Positions 60,678-64,000 of a DNA stretch of 64,000 bases are shown in pieces (position 1 is the stretch's first letter; the number at the start of each line of letters is the position of its first letter). Location: the NCBI RefSeq assembly GCF_001665295.1, contig NZ_LZSE01000120.1, positions 1 through 64,000 on the forward strand. Direction: 5' to 3'. The notes under the pieces were generated by a model that worked only from the letters and a program-made list of their open reading frames with translations, did not search any database and was not told where the DNA came from. Made by a program: the position numbers and the translations under genes. This DNA comes from Mycobacterium sp. 1554424.7 (GTDB taxonomy: Bacteria > Actinomycetota > Actinomycetes > Mycobacteriales > Mycobacteriaceae).

Positions 60678-61774
60678 CAAGGGCCCCTCTTGGCAAGGCG
60701 CGCACCGATTTCGGTGAGGTAGCGGTCGGGCCTACCCAGAATTTCGCTCCAGCTCAGCAGGCGCTTGAGGTAGAGATGGGCGTCGTGCTCCCAGGTGTAG
60801 CCGATGCCGCCGAACACCTGGATGGCGGTGTCGCCCACGGTCGCCAGTCGCCCCGCGAACGCCTTCGCCCGCAGCGCGGCGAGATGCCGTTCGTCGTCAG
60901 CGGCATTGTCCGCCGCCCACAGCGCGTGGATCACGCCGCTGTGGGCCAGCTCGACGGTCTCGTACATGTCGACGCACAGGTGTTGGACCGCCTGGAACGA
61001 CCCGATGACCTGACCGAATTGCTTTCTTACCTTTGCGTATTCGATGGCCAGGTGCATGACCGCCCGCGCGGCGCCCAGTGCGTCGGCGGCGGTGGCGATG
61101 AGGACGTCGTCGACCACGGCCGCAACGTCGTCCGGCGAGGCCGTGGCCAGCCGCTGCGCGGCCGCCCCGTCGAGCTCTACGCGAAAACGCTTGCGGGTCT
61201 GGTCGATACTGCGCTCGGGCGTCACGGCAACCCCGGGCGAGCCGGTTTTCAGCGCGTAAAGCCCGATGCCGGCCGGGTCCTGCGCGAGCACCAGCAAGGT
61301 GTCGGCCGCCGAGGCGTCGGGCACGCCGGCGATCTCGCCCCGCACGCCGATGTCGTCACCGCGTCCGGTCACTGCGACGGCGGTCTGCGGATCCAGGAAG
61401 CCGACGGTGGCGACGGTGCTGCCGACCGCTATCCCGGCTAAAAGCGTTGCACCGCTGGCGCTGTCGGCGATTCGCGTCAGCGCGCGCACCGCGGCCACCG
61501 CGCTCGACAGCCACGGCCCCGGGTGCAGGGCGGCGCCGAGCTCCTCGGCGACCACGCCCGCCTCGACCATCGTCATCCCGGCTCCGCCGTGTTCCTCCGG
61601 CACCAGCAGCCCGGTCACCCCGAGGTCGGTCAAACCGCGCCAGACCGCTTCGTCGACGCCTGTCGGATCGTCGAGCAGCGCGCGCACATGCCCCGAAATG
61701 GGCGCCTTTTCAGCGAGAAAGCGCCGCGTGGTGTCGCGCAGCGCGACCTGCTCGTCGGTGAGTTCGAGGTTCAT
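60677..61774 (-). CDS. Acyl-CoA dehydrogenase, beta-type subunit
   Basis: 365 residues: LELTDEQVALRDTTRRFLAE, LLVPEEHGGAGMTMVEAGVV and the C-terminal GGIGYTWEHDAHLYLKR. The early and late motifs are those of the partner subunit in mycobacterial alpha2-beta2 acyl-CoA dehydrogenases (FadE pairs used for steroid side chains and branched acyl-CoAs). ATG 61774 overlaps the stop of the alpha gene (ATGA), which supports a heteromeric enzyme. Confidence 0.85.
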   Translation of the reverse strand: MNLELTDEQVALRDTTRRFLAEKAPISGHVRALLDDPTGVDEAVWRGLTDLGVTGLLVPEEHGGAGMTMVEAGVVAEELGAALHPGPWLSSAVAAVRALTRIADSASGATLLAGIAVGSTVATVGFLDPQTAVAVTGRGDDIGVRGEIAGVPDASAADTLLVLAQDPAGIGLYALKTGSPGVAVTPERSIDQTRKRFRVELDGAAAQRLATASPDDVAAVVDDVLIATAADALGAARAVMHLAIEYAKVRKQFGQVIGSFQAVQHLCVDMYETVELAHSGVIHALWAADNAADDERHLAALRAKAFAGRLATVGDTAIQVFGGIGYTWEHDAHLYLKRLLSWSEILGRPDRYLTEIGARLAKRGP

Positions 61775-62916
61775 TTGCGTGGCAATCCCAGCACGCGCTG
61801 CGCGGTGATGTTCTTGTTGATCTGGGTCGTTCCGCCCGCGATGGTCAGCGAACGCGAGGTGAGCCGGTAGTTCGACCACGGGGCGCTGGTGCCGTGACTG
61901 CCGAGCACGTCGAACGCCAGGGCGGCCATGTCCTGCCCGATCTCACCCCACACCGACTTGGCCAGGCTGGCCGACGCGAACGGGTCGCCGCCGTGCAGCG
62001 TGGCGGAGATCGACCGCTGGCAGAGCACCTCGAGATACTTGATGCGGACGGCGATTTCGCCGAGGCGCCGCAGTACTACCGGGTCGTCCAGCGCGTCGCC
62101 TTGGGCGGCGAAGTCGTCGACCAGCTCTTCCAACCGCACCTGCATCTCGGCATACAGCCGCGCCGCGCCGGCGCGCTCGTGGCTGAGGGTGGTGGTGGCC
62201 ACCTGCCAGCCGGCGTTGAGCGGCCCGAGCAACGCATCGGCGGGAACCCGCACGTCGCGAAAGAACACCTCGGCGAAATCGGTGTCACCGTTGAGCGTTA
62301 CCAGCGGGCGCACCTCGATGCCGGGCAGCGACATGTCAACGATGAGGCAGGAGATCCCCTGGTGCTTCGGCGCGTCGGGATCGGTGCGCACGTACAGCTG
62401 ACACCAGTCCGCCCGATGGCCGAGCGAGGTCCAGATCTTCTGGCCGTTGACGACGAAGTCGTCGCCGTCGCGCACCGCGCGGGTGCGCAGCGCGGCGAGG
62501 TCGGATCCGGCCTCGGGCTCCGACATTCCCTGGCACCAGATGTCGTCGGCGCGCATCATGCGGGGGAGTAGCGTCTTCTTCTGCTCTTCGGTGCCGTAGT
62601 GCATTATCGCGGGGGCGATGTTGTTCATCCCAATCACGTTGAGCGGCATGGGCGCCCGCGCGCGGGTGGTTTCCTCGGTGTAGACCAGTTGCTCGAGAAC
62701 CGTCGCGCCGCGGCCACCGTATTCGCGGGGCCAGGACACGGCGGCCCACCCCGCGTCGGCCATAGTCCGGTTCCAGGCGCGCAGCATTTCGAATGCCGCG
62801 TCGTCGCGGCCGGAGGGGCGTCGGGCGGCGGTCAGCTCATCGGTCAGGTTCGCCGACAGCCAGTCGCGCAGCTCGGTGCGGAACTGTTCCACTTCCGCAG
62901 GGTAGGAGAAGTCCAT
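61771..62916 (-). CDS. Acyl-CoA dehydrogenase, alpha-type subunit
   Basis: About 381 residues: WPREYGGRGATVLEQLVY, MSEPEAGSDLAALRT (FAD/substrate loop), GQKIWTSLGHRADWC, and the closing AGGTTQINKNITAQRVLGLP, in which the R-x-L-G-L-P end is typical of the subunit that contacts FAD in FadE pairs. Start ATG 62916 or GTG 62928; neither has a strong ribosome site. Predicted to oxidise an acyl-CoA to the enoyl-CoA together with the overlapping beta gene. Confidence 0.86.
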   Translation of the reverse strand: MDFSYPAEVEQFRTELRDWLSANLTDELTAARRPSGRDDAAFEMLRAWNRTMADAGWAAVSWPREYGGRGATVLEQLVYTEETTRARAPMPLNVIGMNNIAPAIMHYGTEEQKKTLLPRMMRADDIWCQGMSEPEAGSDLAALRTRAVRDGDDFVVNGQKIWTSLGHRADWCQLYVRTDPDAPKHQGISCLIVDMSLPGIEVRPLVTLNGDTDFAEVFFRDVRVPADALLGPLNAGWQVATTTLSHERAGAARLYAEMQVRLEELVDDFAAQGDALDDPVVLRRLGEIAVRIKYLEVLCQRSISATLHGGDPFASASLAKSVWGEIGQDMAALAFDVLGSHGTSAPWSNYRLTSRSLTIAGGTTQINKNITAQRVLGLPRK

Positions 62917-62949
62917 TTTTCCGGACACTACGTTGGAGCAGATATTAGG

Positions 62950-63483
62950 TCAACTACGCGATGCCGCGAGCGGACGGTCGTATGAGGGATCCGTCGGACC
63001 GTGGCGGGGGATCCGCGCCCCCGGCACCATCGCGATGGCTTCCTCGGTGAGCAGCGACTGTGATTCCTCCATGAATTCGACGAGGCAAACGCGGTCGACG
63101 ATCGCCCAGCGGCCGTCGCGCCGCTCCAGGCGATCCACGTAACGACCGCCCGAGATCGTCAGGTGATTCGCCGGCTCGCGGTCGGTCCCGATGAACAAGT
63201 AGTAAGTTTCGGCGTGCGCTTCGTCGCCGTCGATGTCGGCGGTGTGATTTGTCAGATAGTGCTGGTATCGCGTCTGGTTGCTGTGAAACGCGAGCGCCCA
63301 GTCGATGAAGTCGTCTACGTCACCGACGAATCCGACGTGGTCGTCGACGGCGCCGTCGTGGTAGGCCGACCGCAATAGCGCGCGGTCCTGCCGGTCGATG
63401 CCTCGCGCATACCGCTGCATGCAGTCGAAAATCTCCGCCCGGTCGGTGAGACGCCTGACCTGGTCTCGCAAGTCATCCTCCAC
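62950..63483 (-). CDS. SnoaL/NTF2-like domain protein
   Basis: 177 residues with DRAEIFDCMQRYARGIDRQD, AYHDGAVDDHVGF and a C-terminal strand series GGRYVDRLERRDGRWAIVDR, the cone-shaped SnoaL-like fold related to ring-hydroxylating dioxygenase small subunits and dehydratases. The Asp/His-rich start (YHDGAVDDH) suggests a catalytic pocket, as in lyases or isomerases. GTG 63483 has GGGGA upstream, two bases after the SDR stop; 21 to 33 bases before the acyl-CoA dehydrogenase gene. Confidence 0.75.
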   Translation of the reverse strand: MEDDLRDQVRRLTDRAEIFDCMQRYARGIDRQDRALLRSAYHDGAVDDHVGFVGDVDDFIDWALAFHSNQTRYQHYLTNHTADIDGDEAHAETYYLFIGTDREPANHLTISGGRYVDRLERRDGRWAIVDRVCLVEFMEESQSLLTEEAIAMVPGARIPRHGPTDPSYDRPLAASRS

Positions 63484-63485
63484 GG

Positions 63486-64000
63486 TCAGTCCCCTCGGGG
63501 TTCGGGAAATGCGACTTCAGCGTTGTCCGGCATCGCGCTGATGCCGCGTCGCTCACAGACTTCCAGAACCTCGTCGACGATCGACGTGGGCACCATGAAT
63601 TTCTCCGTGGACGACATCTGCTCGAGATGCGCCTCGATGTCTTCGGCCGTCGGCTGGCTCTCGGCGTCCGCGAGCCAGCCTTCGCTCAGGCCGACGAACA
63701 CCCGCGCGTAGCGGCCTGCGGCGGCCGAATAGTTGCGGTGGGTGAACGTACAGGCGGTGCTGGCGAGGAAGGTCACTAGCGGTACGACGAGTTCGGGCCG
63801 AATGGCGCGCATGAAGCCGGATTCGGCGAGGAACTTGTCGTCGCCGACCGTCTCGGTGACCATGCGCGAGAATCCGGTGGGCATAACGGAATTGGCGAGG
63901 ATTCCGTGCGCTTCGCCTTCGATCGCGATCACGTTGGTCAGCCCGACCAGCCCGGCCTTGGCCGCCGCGTAGTGGGCCTCCATCGGCTGACCGAAGATTC
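63486..64000 (-). CDS. Short-chain dehydrogenase (partial, runs off the right edge)
   Basis: Only the C-terminal 171 or so codons are in the window. The active-site Tyr-x3-Lys is in HYAAAKAGLVGLTNVIAIEG, followed by VMPTGFSRM, the cofactor loop. The extended tail (about 85 residues after the core) with AEDIEAHLEQMSS is longer than in typical SDRs and resembles that of the (3R)-hydroxyacyl-CoA dehydrogenase-like SDRs seen beside acyl-CoA dehydrogenases. First visible gene of the operon SDR, SnoaL-like, FadE alpha, FadE beta, nitroreductase. Confidence 0.85.
   Translation of the reverse strand, partial: IFGQPMEAHYAAAKAGLVGLTNVIAIEGEAHGILANSVMPTGFSRMVTETVGDDKFLAESGFMRAIRPELVVPLVTFLASTACTFTHRNYSAAAGRYARVFVGLSEGWLADAESQPTAEDIEAHLEQMSSTEKFMVPTSIVDEVLEVCERRGISAMPDNAEVAFPEPRGD

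Noticed and set aside
1-64000. CRISPR arrays, insertion sequences, tRNA or rRNA genes, phage genes
   Set aside because: No repeat-spacer arrays, transposase motifs, integrase genes or tRNA-like cloverleafs were seen on reading; absence is not proven without a search.

Overview
The window is GC-rich mycobacterial DNA. Two complete yrbE-mce operons, a PE-family N-terminus at the left edge, a cobalamin riboswitch upstream of metE, paired acyl-CoA dehydrogenases and secreted mce-accessory proteins all point to Mycobacterium. PE proteins are most abundant in slow growers, so a slow-growing non-tuberculous species is likely; the species itself cannot be read from the sequence.

Layout. 1-11.1 kb (ordinary chromosome): partial PE gene, amine oxidase, diguanylate cyclase, a LuxR remnant, an FAD oxidoreductase divergent from prpD, a small secreted protein divergent from a DUF3556 membrane protein that has a perfect KstR box, a long hairpin, then metE with its riboswitch. 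11.5-20.0 kb: an 11-gene leftward operon (ornithine-cyclodeaminase-like, gentisate-dioxygenase-like bicupin, DapA-type aldolase, two HAO-type cupins, a small unknown protein, a soluble TAXI-type protein, dienelactone hydrolase, ferredoxin reductase, ferredoxin, CMD-family protein), divergent from a FadR-type GntR regulator. 20.9-33.5 kb: TetR, flavin/PNPOx protein, DUF1772-like protein, then mce cluster 1 and its secreted accessory genes. 33.7-37.7 kb: a meta-cleavage operon (flavin reductase, flavin monooxygenase, FAH hydrolase, extradiol dioxygenase, Dabb protein), convergent with a second, closely similar GntR regulator. 38.8-50.3 kb: mce cluster 2. 50.3-57.0 kb: an IclR regulator with a class II aldolase, divergent from a second ring-cleavage operon (MhpA-type hydroxylase, extradiol dioxygenase, FAH hydrolase) that is followed by a 3Fe-4S ferredoxin and a P450. 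57.0-64.0 kb: two dehydrogenases, a double-domain TetR regulator, and an operon of nitroreductase, an acyl-CoA dehydrogenase pair, a SnoaL-like protein and a partial SDR.

How the parts may work together. A palindrome, ATTCANCATGNTGAAT, occurs at six places: two between the 11-gene operon and GntR-A, two before the flavin-reductase operon, and two between GntR-B and mce cluster 2. The two GntR proteins have nearly identical DNA-binding regions. I infer one regulon that couples a Mce importer to adjacent aromatic or alicyclic catabolic operons. A second motif, GTCCTG-N5-CAGGAC, occurs three times around the IclR locus and would co-regulate IclR, the MhpA operon and the ferredoxin/P450 pair. The substrate is unknown. 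The 11-gene operon does not match any pathway I can name in full and is the best candidate for an undescribed system.
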